Assembly: GCA_015179045.1 (NCBI GenBank)
Contig: WHUZ01000054.1
Location: 372,001 to 436,000, forward strand
Origin: Kalaharituber pfeilii
Lineage: Eukaryota; Ascomycota; Pezizomycetes; Pezizales; Pezizaceae
Direction: 5' to 3'
Length of the DNA stretch: 64,000 bases
Shown: piece after piece, positions 63,843 to 64,000 of the stretch
Layout of the letters: every line of letters starts with the position of its first letter
Numbering within the stretch: position 1 is the stretch's first letter
Position numbers and translations under genes: made by a program
Notes under the pieces: generated by a model
Database searches by the model: none
Seen by the model: only the letters and a program-made list of their open reading frames with translations
What the model was told of the DNA's origin: nothing

Positions 63843-64000
63843 TGTCATGCCGCAATAGGAAATAACAGGGATTAGTTCTTGGTAACAACCATGCAGTGAT
63901 CGACCCGAACCACAGAATGCTCTCGAACCGCCGCCATAGCTCTACATCATTCCACATCATTCTACAGCATTCTACAAGCACTCTTCTATGTCGTCATGTA
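63843..64000 (+). repeat. Gypsy 3' LTR (partial, runs off window)
   Basis: Identical to 58465-58622 over all 158 bases present. Confidence 0.93.

Larger units (their letters stand above)
58465..64000 (+). mobile_element. Ty3/gypsy chromovirus-type LTR retrotransposon
   Basis: 5' LTR, gag, pol (protease, RT, RNase H, integrase, chromodomain), polypurine tract and the first 158 bp of the 3' LTR, which runs off the window. Domain order and the integrase-linked chromodomain define a chromovirus. It is inserted in a Tc1-like transposase pseudogene. Gag is intact; pol has one stop and at least four frameshifts. Confidence 0.93.

Overview
The window is nuclear DNA from a filamentous ascomycete (Pezizomycotina type). 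The evidence is short spliceosomal introns (58-79 bp, GTATGT/GTAAG donors, CTAAC branch sites, CAG/TAG acceptors), fungal gene families (a CBM35-GH26 mannanase, a berberine-bridge-type oxidase, an alpha/beta hydrolase) and typical fungal transposons: Tad-like LINEs with RNase H, a chromodomain Ty3/gypsy element, a Ty1/copia remnant, a Tc1-like transposase and hAT-like elements. I cannot place it to genus.

Region 1 (1-18.4 kb) is gene-poor but holds the host genes: a four-exon secreted mannanase (1549-3327), a decayed FAD oxidase pseudogene (5473-6930), a two-exon alpha/beta hydrolase whose expected nucleophile Ser position reads Ala (7553-8826) and a two-exon small hydrophilic protein on the minus strand (16139-16751). 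Between them lie an inverted pair of TA-flanked TIR elements (9.26-12.36 kb), a hAT-like element (15.08-15.81 kb), a hAT-type MITE with a perfect 8-bp target duplication (17.7 kb), a LINE ORF1 remnant and several tiny LINE tail insertions. Region 2 (18.4-36.6 kb) is a full-length but frameshifted LINE (A), a copia RNase H/LTR fragment, several tandem-repeat blocks, LTR remnants and two 5'-truncated LINEs (B, E). Region 3 (36.6-39.8 kb) is mostly anonymous, with one small candidate zinc-ribbon gene (38180).

Region 4 (39.8-57.5 kb) is a nest. An old LINE (D, plus strand) has been hit in turn by a solo LTR in ORF1, a complete 7.2-kb LINE of another lineage (C, minus strand), a second solo LTR in the endonuclease, an ORF1-only 'half-LINE' in ORF2, a 5'-truncated RNase-H LINE fragment of that second family, and a hAT MITE in its 3' tail. 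Each insertion except the first solo LTR (4 of 5 bases) has a clean target-site duplication, and removing them restores a nearly continuous LINE. Region 5 (57.8-64 kb) is a chromodomain gypsy element inserted in a Tc1-like transposase; its LTRs match over all 158 comparable bases although its pol is broken.

The most notable signals are (i) a family of 38-150 bp insertions consisting of only a LINE 3' tail, several with good target duplications; (ii) a conserved 30-nt stem-loop directly before the poly(A) of one LINE family, with a variable loop and covariation in more diverged copies; (iii) a structured LINE 5'UTR with compensatory changes; and (iv) the half-LINE that keeps ORF1 and both UTRs but has no endonuclease or reverse transcriptase.
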